A stretch of DNA of 64,000 bases from Cecembia lonarensis LW9 (lineage in GTDB: Bacteria; Bacteroidota; Bacteroidia; Cytophagales; Cyclobacteriaceae). Every line of letters starts with the position of its first letter. Positions within the stretch are counted from its first letter, which is position 1. Shown here piece by piece: positions 25,282 through 34,695 of this stretch. The stretch spans positions 1 to 64,000 of the forward strand of contig NZ_AMGM01000004.1 of assembly GCF_000298295.1 (NCBI RefSeq), written 5' to 3'. Under the pieces are notes generated by a model that saw only the letters and a program-made list of their open reading frames with translations, ran no database searches and was not told the DNA's origin. Position numbers and translations under genes: made by a program.

Positions 25282-27615
25282 TTATTTATATTTTAAGTTT
25301 TCATTTTTATCCCACAATCCCCAAGCCTGGCCTACATCACCCTCATGGCGTACTTTCCAGGATTCATCAAAGGAAGAAAAGTAAAACATCTCCACGCTTT
25401 CTTCTTGAGACCAATTTTGGATATTGATAAAATAGCGCATGGCATTTTCCATGGAAGGGTAGGCCTCATTGTTACTACTGCCTTCATTTGGCCAACCTGT
25501 TTCGGTGATGATGACTTTCTTGCCATTTGCAGCCTGCTTCGCTAGGGAATACATTTCTTTCAAATGCGCTGTTGCATGCGTGATATTGCTTCCTTCCCAG
25601 AATGGGTAGCAGTTAACCAGTACAATATCACAAGCATCCACCAAGGCAGGATTTTCCTTAAACTGATAGTAGGCATCCACGTAACCTACCGGTATACCGG
25701 GAAGGGCCTGTTTTACTTTTTGGATGTAATGCAACAGTTCTTCTTCGGTTAATTCATTCCTGAGCATTACTTCATTTCCGACCACTGCAATATCCACCAA
25801 GCCCTGGTCCGCTAAACTGATCAAGGACTCAATTTCTTTGTCATTATTGGCTTTATTGCTATCAATCCAAGCCCCAACCATGGTCTTTAATCCCTTCTGC
25901 TTCGCCACCTTTGGAATAAATTCATTCCCTTCCGTACAAGAGAAAGAGCGTATCCATTGGGTATAAGGGGCTACCACTTCCATTCTCCGGATGATTTGTG
26001 CTTCAGTTAAGTGTTCCCCGATGCTTTGCCCCTCTAAATAGGGACTGAAGCAAATACCGTGAAGACCGGTGTTAAGCGTGTTATTGAAAGCATTCTTAAT
26101 GTCAGATGGAGTAGTTTTTGAAAAATCAAAATCTGTTTCCAGCGTCTGTTTTTGAGATACAAGGAGGGCATTTCTATTTTGATAGACAGAAGTAATGGTG
26201 ATAGGTTTGGTACTTTTACGCGCATCCAATTCAGCCCGTATTTCATTGGCACGTGTCTCTGTCAAGTCGTAGTCTTTCATCACATACATGGCTATTAACG
26301 TACCGAGTATGGGCAGGCCGGAATAGAATGCCCTTAGTCCCAATACAGCCCCTTCTGATTGGGTTTCCAGTGTCGCATCAAATCCCACGATGGTTAATAT
26401 TGCTCCGCTAAGCAAACCTGCAATAGCGAATCCGAACTTGACCATCCACCAATATATGGCACCAAAAACGCCTTCACGTCTCTTACCCGAACTCAATTCA
26501 TCCAAGTCAATCACATCAGCTGTCATAGACATCATCAAGGTAAACAAACTGCCTATACCAAATGAAAAGAAGGGGAGGGCAAATAGGAACATGTAGGGTT
26601 TACCAGGAATAAATAAAAACCAAAGCAAAATATAACCGAAAACAGAAATCCCCTGAGAAGCAATAAAAGCCCTTTTCTTTCCAATTTTTTTGGAAAGCTT
26701 GGCTACAATTGGAATAACGATAAAGGTAGTAACCAAAGCCCCGACACTTCCAAAAAGGGTTGGCCAAACACCAGCAGCTCCGGCATCTCCACTGAATAAG
26801 TAGTAAACCACAATAAAAAATGAAAATGCGGCAATGGTATTGAAGGCATTGAAAATCAAGAAAGTGGCAATACACAACTTTCTGAAAGGGATGGAAGTAA
26901 AGGCTTCTTTAAAACCCTGCAATATCTCCTTGAGGCTGGAACCAATATTCTGGGGCGTCAAAGGAGAGTAATTTTCATTCAAAGTGGATGTACTTTTAAT
27001 GAAAATTGCAGGTACCATCGCAAAGACCATACAAACTATTCCAACCCATAGGGCAAGTTCACGGGTGGCAACATCGGCAGATTCAAACCAAGAAGGATCG
27101 TACATGATTACCCAAAACCATGGAGCAATCACCCAGGCCCACTGACCAATCCACTGGGCCACCGCCATGATATCAGTTCTTTCATGGAAATCATTGCTCA
27201 TTTCATAGCCCATGGCCACGTAGGGCACGCTGAAAATGGTCAAGCCCAAATAGAAGATAAAGGACCAGAACAAGAAGTAGGCAAAATTGTAATCCACTCC
27301 ATTTTCCCTGTACAATTGCCACATGACTACAAAGGAAACACCTAGCATAATGGCTCCTATAAACACATATTGTCTTCTGCGGCCCCACTTGGATTTGGTA
27401 TTATCAGAGATGAAGCCCATGATGGGATCTGTAATGGAATCGAATACCCTGGGAAGGAAAAACAGGATGCCCCACATCCATCCTGGAAATCCTAAATCCT
27501 GAACCAGCACAACCATAAAAATCCCCAGTATCGCAGGGAACATTTGGTTGGCTAACATACCGATACCGAAGGCAATCTTTTGGCCCATCGGAACGCTTCT
27601 GCTTGTTGTTGACAT
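25282..27615 (-). CDS. GPH-family sugar transporter fused to a GH17 glucanase domain
   Basis: A single intact 777-residue frame with two parts. Residues 1-450 are a glycoside-pentoside-hexuronide/MelB-type (MFS) symporter with about twelve hydrophobic segments and the loop signature DNTKSKWGRRR (71-81). Residues 450-505 form a charged linker. Residues 510-777 are a complete GH17 domain with Glu615 (VVGNEV) and Glu705 (ITETGWPN) as acid/base and nucleophile. GPH carriers place their C-terminus in the cytoplasm, so the glucanase would sit at the inner exit of the carrier. The downstream GH17 gene is a close paralogue of the domain. The likely substrate is beta-1,3-gluco-oligosaccharides (from laminarin), inferred from the operon. 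I know of no characterised protein with this architecture. Confidence 0.88.
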   Translation of the reverse strand: MSTTSRSVPMGQKIAFGIGMLANQMFPAILGIFMVVLVQDLGFPGWMWGILFFLPRVFDSITDPIMGFISDNTKSKWGRRRQYVFIGAIMLGVSFVVMWQLYRENGVDYNFAYFLFWSFIFYLGLTIFSVPYVAMGYEMSNDFHERTDIMAVAQWIGQWAWVIAPWFWVIMYDPSWFESADVATRELALWVGIVCMVFAMVPAIFIKSTSTLNENYSPLTPQNIGSSLKEILQGFKEAFTSIPFRKLCIATFLIFNAFNTIAAFSFFIVVYYLFSGDAGAAGVWPTLFGSVGALVTTFIVIPIVAKLSKKIGKKRAFIASQGISVFGYILLWFLFIPGKPYMFLFALPFFSFGIGSLFTLMMSMTADVIDLDELSSGKRREGVFGAIYWWMVKFGFAIAGLLSGAILTIVGFDATLETQSEGAVLGLRAFYSGLPILGTLIAMYVMKDYDLTETRANEIRAELDARKSTKPITITSVYQNRNALLVSQKQTLETDFDFSKTTPSDIKNAFNNTLNTGLHGICFSPYLEGQSIGEHLTEAQIIRRMEVVAPYTQWIRSFSCTEGNEFIPKVAKQKGLKTMVGAWIDSNKANNDKEIESLISLADQGLVDIAVVGNEVMLRNELTEEELLHYIQKVKQALPGIPVGYVDAYYQFKENPALVDACDIVLVNCYPFWEGSNITHATAHLKEMYSLAKQAANGKKVIITETGWPNEGSSNNEAYPSMENAMRYFINIQNWSQEESVEMFYFSSFDESWKVRHEGDVGQAWGLWDKNENLKYK

Positions 27616-27666
27616 TTTATTTTGGGTTGAAGTGGCTAATGGTATTTTCGGGTTTTGAATTTGTAT

Positions 27667-28941
27667 TTATCGATATGGAGGTGCCATTACTTCTTGGAGC
27701 AGTTTTTCCTTGTCCCCTCCGTAAGTTTTGATGATGGGGTTTCCATCACGACTTAGGTTCTCAAAAATCCCCTGATCTACCAGGTCCCACAGTGGATATT
27801 TGGCCTCACCTTTTACTGTGAAAAGACCAAAATGATTTTCAGAACCTATTGGGTTTTGGGAATCTTTCCAAGGCTCATCAAAGCCTTCAAAGTAAAAGCA
27901 GGAGATCCCAGCAGCATTCGTCCATTCCCGCATGTGCTTGTAATAAAGACCCAGTTTATATTCATCTGCAGCAAGTGAACCCTCAGTTCCATAAAAGCCA
28001 TCTGAAACGCTGGCCCAGCCTGTTTCTCCAATATGAATGGGCTTTTCAACACCCAGTCCTCTCATATAACTGGCCACTGAATCGTACTGCATTTTGGCAA
28101 AATCTATGGCGCGAAGCATTGCTGCATCCACCTTTTCTATCTCCGAAAGCTGACTTTCCTCATTGGGGACCCTCCAAAAATCAGGGTTATAATGGCTATT
28201 GTGGAAAGGGTAGGTGTGAATGGAAATGTAATCTACCGCATGTGCCAATTTCTCCAAATCTTCGGTGTGGTACATAGGGTCTCCACCGCCCCAGGAAGAA
28301 AAATCATCCGAACTGGTAATCCAAAGGTCTTTTGGAAGATCTCCGGAAGCCTTCATCTCTTGTAAATGGTTGACCCATTTAAGGATGACCCAAGGTTGCA
28401 CGTAGTAAGCAGTAGCCCATTTCACCATGGCCTCATTGCCTACAGCAAGGATCTTGACGATATCCGGATACTCATTGGCCAGTGCTGCGGCACGTTCAAT
28501 TTCCTCTGCATTTTGTTCACTTTCTACCTCATGATCAGGCTCCATGTCTGTCCAGGCATTTTTACAATCAATCCAGGCACCTAACATGACATACATTTCA
28601 AAATCAGGATCTGCATTTTTTAACTCTCTAATCGCCTTTAGCAGATTGGCTGCATGGGGAAATTGCACATTATATGTTCGCAATACTTTGATGCCCATGG
28701 CGGATAAAATCTTAACATCTTCCATTAACTGGGCAATACTTGGTTGAATTTCTCTGGATAAATCCCTGTATCCTTCGTAAGATATGGCCTGGTAATCCGG
28801 ATTTCCTAAAATATCTTTTGCTGTCACTTCTTTATGTTTTGTTGATTGAACTGATTCTACTTCTATTGTTTTCTTGTTACAGGAAAAGGCCATTGTGAGC
28901 GCCATTCCATAGCATAGGGATTTGATGAATGTCCATTTCAT
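27667..28941 (-). CDS. GH17-family lipoprotein
   Basis: A 424-residue exported GH17. The start at 28941 gives a lipoprotein signal with cysteine at residue 21 (LTMAFSC), so it should be lipid-anchored in the outer membrane or periplasm. An acid/base glutamate lies in LAVGNEAM and a nucleophile in IGETGWAS. It is more divergent than, and longer than, the two cytoplasmic-type GH17 domains downstream. It lies between the GH3 and transporter genes with gaps of about 40-50 bases. It is the only exported enzyme in the operon, so it likely performs the extracytoplasmic step on beta-1,3-glucan, either hydrolysis or transglycosylation. Confidence 0.85.
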   Translation of the reverse strand: MKWTFIKSLCYGMALTMAFSCNKKTIEVESVQSTKHKEVTAKDILGNPDYQAISYEGYRDLSREIQPSIAQLMEDVKILSAMGIKVLRTYNVQFPHAANLLKAIRELKNADPDFEMYVMLGAWIDCKNAWTDMEPDHEVESEQNAEEIERAAALANEYPDIVKILAVGNEAMVKWATAYYVQPWVILKWVNHLQEMKASGDLPKDLWITSSDDFSSWGGGDPMYHTEDLEKLAHAVDYISIHTYPFHNSHYNPDFWRVPNEESQLSEIEKVDAAMLRAIDFAKMQYDSVASYMRGLGVEKPIHIGETGWASVSDGFYGTEGSLAADEYKLGLYYKHMREWTNAAGISCFYFEGFDEPWKDSQNPIGSENHFGLFTVKGEAKYPLWDLVDQGIFENLSRDGNPIIKTYGGDKEKLLQEVMAPPYR

Positions 28942-28981
28942 ATTCAAGTATCTTTTATATATGAACAATTAACTTACAGAT

Positions 28982-30727
28982 TTACAATATTTTATCATAA
29001 CTCAAACCAAATCCCAAAGGAAATAATGGCATTATTGTATCATCCCAAAAATTGGGACCATATTTACCATGGTAATCTTCTACTGACTTTGGCCAGGAGT
29101 GGGGGAGTTTCCCATTGAAATCATAGGCTCCATACAATACCTCTGCAATACCATCTCCCTCAGAACCTGGCAACCAAGCTGCTATAAATGCATTGGATTT
29201 TTCTATTTCTTGGGTCACTACCAAAGGTCTTCCCGAAATGAGTAACACTACCGTCGGAATTTCTTTCTCCACATAGTTCTGAATATAGTTTTGGTGTTTT
29301 TCTGTGAGCGTAAGTTGAAAGAGGTTCATCTCACCGCCTATATCTCCAAAAAACTCTGCATAGGGTGTTTCACCTACGATGACAACAGCCACATCTACAT
29401 CTGTGACAGGTACCGTCCCATCAGGATCATATATTACCTCATGCTCTGAAAACTTCCTGATGCCCTCCAAGATGGTAGTTGCCCCTTTATAATTTTCAGT
29501 GCTACCCTGCCAGTTTATGGTCCACCCTCCGGACTGAAGCCCGGAATTATTTCCAAATTCGCCAACCACCACTACTTTGGTTTGCTTATTCAGGGGGAGT
29601 GCATTGTTTTCATTCTTCAATAGCACCAAGGATTCCCTGACAGCCTGACGGGCCAGGTCCCGGTGATCTTTTTTACCAATTTTTTCAATCAGCCTTTTGT
29701 CAGGGAAAGGGTTATCAAAGAGTCCAAGGCGATACTTTTGCATCAGAATTCTTCGTACGGCATCGTCAATTCTTTCTTCCGGTATTTCCTCATTCAGAAC
29801 TCCATTTTTTACACCCTCCTGAAACATGTCCAAATCCCCATCCACTGCCATTACCATATCTATTCCGGCATTGATGATGTCATTTCCACCAAATCGCGAA
29901 TAGGCCTTCCAATCAGACACGATCATTCCCTCAAAATTCAGCTTGTCCTTCAAAAGATCGGTGATCATCGCTTTATGCGCATGCATAGAAATTCCATTCA
30001 AGGTATTAAAAGAAGCCATGATGGCTCCCACGCCTTCCTCAATAGCTGCCTGATAGGGAAGGAGTAAACGTTGAATGACTTCTTCCTGACTTAAAGAGGT
30101 ATTGCCGCCCTCTATTCCAAAATCTGTAGCCCCATCGCCAATAAAGTGTTTGGCGGTGGCCATCACGCCAAACTTTCCCTCCTGATCTTGATGTCCTTTT
30201 ACAGAAGCCCTTGTCAGTGCTGCAGTAAGTTCTGCACTTTCGGAAAATGCCTCGTACACCCGGCCCCACTTCTCATTGAATGGGATAGCTACACAAGGAG
30301 AGAAAACCCAATTGAAGCCTGTCGCTTGGGACTCTATGGCGGTAATGGCGGCTACTTTTTGTACCAAGTCAGCATTCCCTGAAGCACCCAAACCAATGTT
30401 ATGGGGAAAGATGGTCGCTCCTTCATAGGTATTTTGCCCATGTACTGCATCCACCCCAAAAAGTAAAGGTATGCCCAATCTGGTTTTCAAAGCCTGCTGC
30501 TGCATTTGAGAAAATTTCTCCTGCCATTGTAGCGCATCATTACCTGGAAGAGGGCCCTGGGTATGGATCACCGAACCAATATACTTGGTTTTAATGTCCT
30601 CCAAGGTAATATCATCAAAATGGCGCACCTGTGACATTTGACCGATTTTTTCCTCTAAAGTCATCTGTTGAAGAAGCGCTTCTATTTTTTCCTCTATGGC
30701 TATATCCTTCTTGATTTTGCTATTCAT
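28982..30727 (-). CDS. GH3-family beta-glucosidase without signal peptide
   Basis: A 581-residue GH3 enzyme. The N-terminal (beta/alpha)8 domain has GVDAVHGQN, KHFIGDGAT and the nucleophile Asp272 in MIVSDW. The second alpha/beta domain includes the GETPYAEFFGD region, where GH3 glucosidases carry the acid/base residue. The C-terminal fibronectin-like domain found in longer GH3 enzymes is absent. There is no signal peptide (it starts MNSKIKKDIA), implying a cytoplasmic enzyme that removes glucose from short beta-glucosides. It starts 38 bases after the phosphorylase stop, within the same operon. Confidence 0.9.
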   Translation of the reverse strand: MNSKIKKDIAIEEKIEALLQQMTLEEKIGQMSQVRHFDDITLEDIKTKYIGSVIHTQGPLPGNDALQWQEKFSQMQQQALKTRLGIPLLFGVDAVHGQNTYEGATIFPHNIGLGASGNADLVQKVAAITAIESQATGFNWVFSPCVAIPFNEKWGRVYEAFSESAELTAALTRASVKGHQDQEGKFGVMATAKHFIGDGATDFGIEGGNTSLSQEEVIQRLLLPYQAAIEEGVGAIMASFNTLNGISMHAHKAMITDLLKDKLNFEGMIVSDWKAYSRFGGNDIINAGIDMVMAVDGDLDMFQEGVKNGVLNEEIPEERIDDAVRRILMQKYRLGLFDNPFPDKRLIEKIGKKDHRDLARQAVRESLVLLKNENNALPLNKQTKVVVVGEFGNNSGLQSGGWTINWQGSTENYKGATTILEGIRKFSEHEVIYDPDGTVPVTDVDVAVVIVGETPYAEFFGDIGGEMNLFQLTLTEKHQNYIQNYVEKEIPTVVLLISGRPLVVTQEIEKSNAFIAAWLPGSEGDGIAEVLYGAYDFNGKLPHSWPKSVEDYHGKYGPNFWDDTIMPLFPLGFGLSYDKIL

Positions 30728-30765
30728 CCTTCAAAAAAGGGCTGTTTTACAGGCTGTTGAGATGC

Positions 30766-33700
30766 TTATTTAAGTATATCTTCTTTGATGTTGACTATCA
30801 ATTGAACCACTTCAGCAGTCCGGTTGAATATTTTTTCACTTGAAACCTTATCCAAACTTAAACCTTTGACATTCAAACGAGAGCCATCCTTCAAAATCAC
30901 TTCAACAGCATTTTCTCCAGCCAAAGTATAAATCACAGGAACCTGACAATAGGTAAATACCAGTGAATTTGGCGCTATAGATATGTTGTGGGAAGAACCA
31001 AGGACATCCACGAACCTGAAATATTGTGGGCTTGTTAAGAACTCCGACTTCCTTAGCATGGAAGGATAAAAGGTAAGTTGCCCTTCTTTTACACCCACAC
31101 CAAGCTCCCCGAAACGGGAAATGATATCTTCTTTAACCTGACCAGTCATCCCTGGCTGCTGCACACCTTTATTGGACGGAGTATGTGAATAAGGATCTGT
31201 GGGGAATGCACCATAAAGGGTAGGGGACTTGTGAACCCCAATGCCTTCATTGATTTCATAGTAATGTTCCAACAGCTTGCCTACCAATGCTTCGTTTTCC
31301 CCATCTTGGATGGCCTTTTGGCAAACTTCCAATACGGCCAGTTGCAGTTTGGAAACCATGTGCCAATAGATGGAGCCTAATCCTTCATATCCATAAAAAG
31401 TGCCTGATCTTCCTGTAAAGGCTTTATGGTTAAAGACTTTTTCGAAAATCTGGAAGACTTCTTTTTTATTGGTCTCCGATAAAGGATACTCCTTACTGTC
31501 CAAGGCTTCCAAGGCTACTTGCAGGTCTGAAGCATTTCTGAAATTTCCGTTGAAATGGAAACCGCCATTCTCATCTTTTTGAATGATAGCGGTGTTACTC
31601 GCATTTAACAAGGCATTCAAAAGCTCAGATTTGGAGACATCACTTTTTGGAATGACATTTTTTTGAAGGAATCCCGGTAAATCCTTATTGGGATAAAGCA
31701 GGTAACTGAACTGATCCTCTCTGAAAAGCAGACTTGACTTTAAACTATCCAATGTTTCAAGGGCTTCTAAGGAGGACAAATAACCTGAACTCAACACAGC
31801 CACCTGTCCTTCCAGCATTTCGCTGAGGTAGGAAATGGATACCTCTTGATCATTTTCAAGGGTCATCAGGTTATAAGCATGGTACAAATTATCAGACCGT
31901 TTGTTGGCTCGAATAGAGTGGTCGAGGTACCAAAGGCAAAGTGTTGAAAACTCCTTTACGTCTTTTAAAGATAGTGTTCTCCTTGTGTTGGAAAAAGAGT
32001 GCTCGTAAATGCCCCAACGATAGTTACTCCCAGCAATTCCTAAGTCATCAAGTATGGTTTTGCGGTCCTTATCGGAAATCTTTCCATCAAGCAGGTGATG
32101 GTTTTGGAAAAGCGTTTTCTTCACACTTTCAAAGAACTGAAGCAACTCCTCTGAAATGCTAACCTGCTGTATTTCGCTATTTTCAAGGACTTCATTAAAA
32201 AATGTCAGAAATCTTCTGAGGTAGTACAGGGTAACCATAGAGACACCATTCCCCACCAATGCATTGTTGGCATCATTCCATTCCGGTCTCTGGGTATTCA
32301 TCCAAATACCTCCTTCAGGAATAAAATTGGAAATTTTGGCCAACACAGTCGCCAGAATCTTTTCAATGAAATTTACATGATGGATGGCGCCATTTCCATT
32401 TTGCAATAAGGCAGCGTCAGCACCCAACACAGCCCATCTCTCCATGATGCTATGATCAAGCTGATGGTCAAAGTCTATGGTATCCTTTGGGTTCTTGAGG
32501 ATTTCTTCGTAAGCCTTTATTTTATAGGGTACATTGGCATAAACAAAGACCTCTTCATTAAAATAACTTTCAAGACTTCCAGGGGCAAGGCTTTCGGAAA
32601 ACTCTAGGAACTTTAAAAGGTAAATGATCTGATGGTCACCCCAATAACCAATATAAGACCAGGGATCATCCGCTTCGATTCGCTCCCAATCAATACCATG
32701 TTTGGTCACCCTGTATGGATTATAACCATCAAATGTAGAGGCATTTAGAAACTTAAATATCATGCCTTGGATGAACCCTGGGTAGGAGTGGGCCAAGGCT
32801 TCCCAGTTCTGGAAGATATCCCTCCAATTTCCCGCGTAGTCCAACACTTTTGAACCATCATGTTCATTCCGGGTATTGATGGAAAATTGGTTCCAAGGCC
32901 GGCTTGGATCGCCATGTCTACGGCTGAACTTCAAAGGCAAATACTCCAGCAATAGACGTCTGAGGTCTGTATCCGCTTCACCCAAGGCAAAGGCTTTTAA
33001 TTGCGTGACGGATAATTGATTCCCAAAGGATTGAATAGAGGATTTATGCTTTTCAAAAACCTGTTTATTTGCTTTGGAGAGATAATGGATCAAATCGGTT
33101 TTTTCGATTTGGTAATTCTCATCAAAAATACCACCGCGCATGATATTGAACATGGCATTGGCAAAATGGCGGGTATCTCGAAGATGATCGGTTGTCAACT
33201 GCAGCCCATCTGCACCGGCATTCAATTGAACCAATTGCTGTGTTCCTGTTTCAATGTCTTGTTTTACTTTTTCAATCAGGTCCTTATCTGAGTTGATGGC
33301 ATTGGATAGGGCAATGATGTTGGAGGCACTTTTATTGATATCCGCTGCAAATATCCATTCTTTGTAACCTTTTGCTGGAACTGCTATATCCGCGTGAAGA
33401 AAATAAGCGCCTTTTTCTGCTTTGACATCTGTTTCCTCCCTTAAAGTTTGCCCGTTCCTGAAGGCATTTAGTTGAGAAGAGGAGAGGAGCCGCTTGGCAT
33501 TTGGAACACCAAGAGACCAGGCTACAGTTGCTTTCAAGGCCTCACTGGGTTCTGCTTTGTCCACGATAATCGCACTTAAAGCAAAAATGCCCATACCGCT
33601 TTTCTTTTCAAGTTCACTTCTTTTATAGGCATCTACCAGGTTGCTGCGTTGGCTTTGAAGCCCGCTGCCTACACCATAGGGCATGATATTTTGAATGCCG

Positions 33701-34218
33701 TCTACAATTGATAGTGTAACCTCAGCTGTCGAATGATTGAATAGTTTACTGGTTTTAATAAAACCATAATGGTCACTTGTACACCATTCGTATTGAAAGC
33801 TGAGGTTTAAATCGTGATTGACTTCTTCAAAAAGAATTTTATTACCATACACATTTTTATAGAGATTTCGCTCTAATTGATATAGATTGGCATAATGAAT
33901 GGAGAAAGGTTCCCAAATATGGATACCATTATTTTCCTTAATTTGAATTATCGTCTTAGAACCTGTAACCTCTGAAGATTCAATGATTTTATCATCGGTA
34001 TAGTAAGGGAATAAGGCATTTTCTGGATCCTTTCTACCGGCACTCAATCCACCATTGCTGCCAATAAACAACCAATGGTTGGAAGGGCTGATGATACTCA
34101 TAAAAAAAGGTCTCATCTGATCCACATTGGAAATCTTATAATAGACTTCGTTATCAAGATGGACTTGAGTTAGTTTTGGGGTTGCTTTTATATTCACTTG
34201 GTATAGATTTGGGTTCAA
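30766..34218 (-). CDS. GH149/GH94-like beta-1,3-glucan phosphorylase (candidate)
   Basis: A 1150-residue cytoplasmic protein of the inverting phosphorylase type related to cellobiose phosphorylases. The length (about 1,100-1,150) and the motif TQRPEWNDANNALVGNG fit GH149 beta-1,3-glucan phosphorylases better than the roughly 800-residue GH94 enzymes. Asp649 in EWND aligns with the general acid of GH94 (the WND motif). The reaction would be phosphorolysis of beta-1,3-gluco-oligosaccharides to glucose-1-phosphate. It is the first gene of the five-gene operon. Family membership is by motif, length and context; GH161 and an uncharacterised GH94 relative are alternatives. Confidence 0.7.
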   Translation of the reverse strand: MNPNLYQVNIKATPKLTQVHLDNEVYYKISNVDQMRPFFMSIISPSNHWLFIGSNGGLSAGRKDPENALFPYYTDDKIIESSEVTGSKTIIQIKENNGIHIWEPFSIHYANLYQLERNLYKNVYGNKILFEEVNHDLNLSFQYEWCTSDHYGFIKTSKLFNHSTAEVTLSIVDGIQNIMPYGVGSGLQSQRSNLVDAYKRSELEKKSGMGIFALSAIIVDKAEPSEALKATVAWSLGVPNAKRLLSSSQLNAFRNGQTLREETDVKAEKGAYFLHADIAVPAKGYKEWIFAADINKSASNIIALSNAINSDKDLIEKVKQDIETGTQQLVQLNAGADGLQLTTDHLRDTRHFANAMFNIMRGGIFDENYQIEKTDLIHYLSKANKQVFEKHKSSIQSFGNQLSVTQLKAFALGEADTDLRRLLLEYLPLKFSRRHGDPSRPWNQFSINTRNEHDGSKVLDYAGNWRDIFQNWEALAHSYPGFIQGMIFKFLNASTFDGYNPYRVTKHGIDWERIEADDPWSYIGYWGDHQIIYLLKFLEFSESLAPGSLESYFNEEVFVYANVPYKIKAYEEILKNPKDTIDFDHQLDHSIMERWAVLGADAALLQNGNGAIHHVNFIEKILATVLAKISNFIPEGGIWMNTQRPEWNDANNALVGNGVSMVTLYYLRRFLTFFNEVLENSEIQQVSISEELLQFFESVKKTLFQNHHLLDGKISDKDRKTILDDLGIAGSNYRWGIYEHSFSNTRRTLSLKDVKEFSTLCLWYLDHSIRANKRSDNLYHAYNLMTLENDQEVSISYLSEMLEGQVAVLSSGYLSSLEALETLDSLKSSLLFREDQFSYLLYPNKDLPGFLQKNVIPKSDVSKSELLNALLNASNTAIIQKDENGGFHFNGNFRNASDLQVALEALDSKEYPLSETNKKEVFQIFEKVFNHKAFTGRSGTFYGYEGLGSIYWHMVSKLQLAVLEVCQKAIQDGENEALVGKLLEHYYEINEGIGVHKSPTLYGAFPTDPYSHTPSNKGVQQPGMTGQVKEDIISRFGELGVGVKEGQLTFYPSMLRKSEFLTSPQYFRFVDVLGSSHNISIAPNSLVFTYCQVPVIYTLAGENAVEVILKDGSRLNVKGLSLDKVSSEKIFNRTAEVVQLIVNIKEDILK

Positions 34219-34695
34219 TGATCAATTGACATTTCCAAAACATCTAAAGCACATAAATCTGCATTACAGCATATTTTGGCATGAAATGACGATTAAAGAT
34301 GAGGTTATTGTATCGAAAATGAAATAAAATGATTACAACAATTCTTTCACTGAGCTACTACAAAATTTCTACTACAATACAGCATTGTAAAAAATAAGCT
34401 GAAAATTTGACCATATAAACCTTTTTAACAATACACATCCATTTCACAATAGGTAAATCAAACTGATCTTTAGTAATCCAATATTTCGCCCGTATATAAT
34501 ACCTTTAACGCTTAGGCTTATTTTGTAAGTGGTAATATATTAACCTGTTTTTGTTATATAATTTACATTATGTTAAATAGAGATAATTCATATTGACTTT
34601 GATTTACCATATTTCCCAGCAAATCATCACTGCCCTCTTTCTTTGTTTGATTTTCTCATTTTTTTTATAAGCTTAGAGGGATATATCTACAGCAC
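34219..34695. other. Intergenic region, 477 bp, divergent promoter space
   Basis: Very AT-rich sequence between the beta-glucan operon (minus strand) and the DASS symporter gene (plus strand). I find no exact TAnnTTTG box on either strand; the nearest is TGACTTTG ending about 90 bases before the symporter ATG, with one mismatch. No terminator hairpin and no convincing ORF are visible. Given that no regulator gene lies nearby, operator sites for the operon would be expected here, but I cannot identify a palindrome with confidence. Confidence 0.5.

Noticed and set aside
25282-27615. Transporter-GH17 join being a missing stop codon or assembly error
   Set aside because: The frame is continuous through a well-formed linker and both parts have complete active-site and membrane features, so a genuine fusion is the simpler reading.
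34593-34601. TGACTTTG as promoter for the DASS symporter
   Set aside because: One mismatch and about 90 bases from the ATG in a very AT-rich stretch; not convincing.
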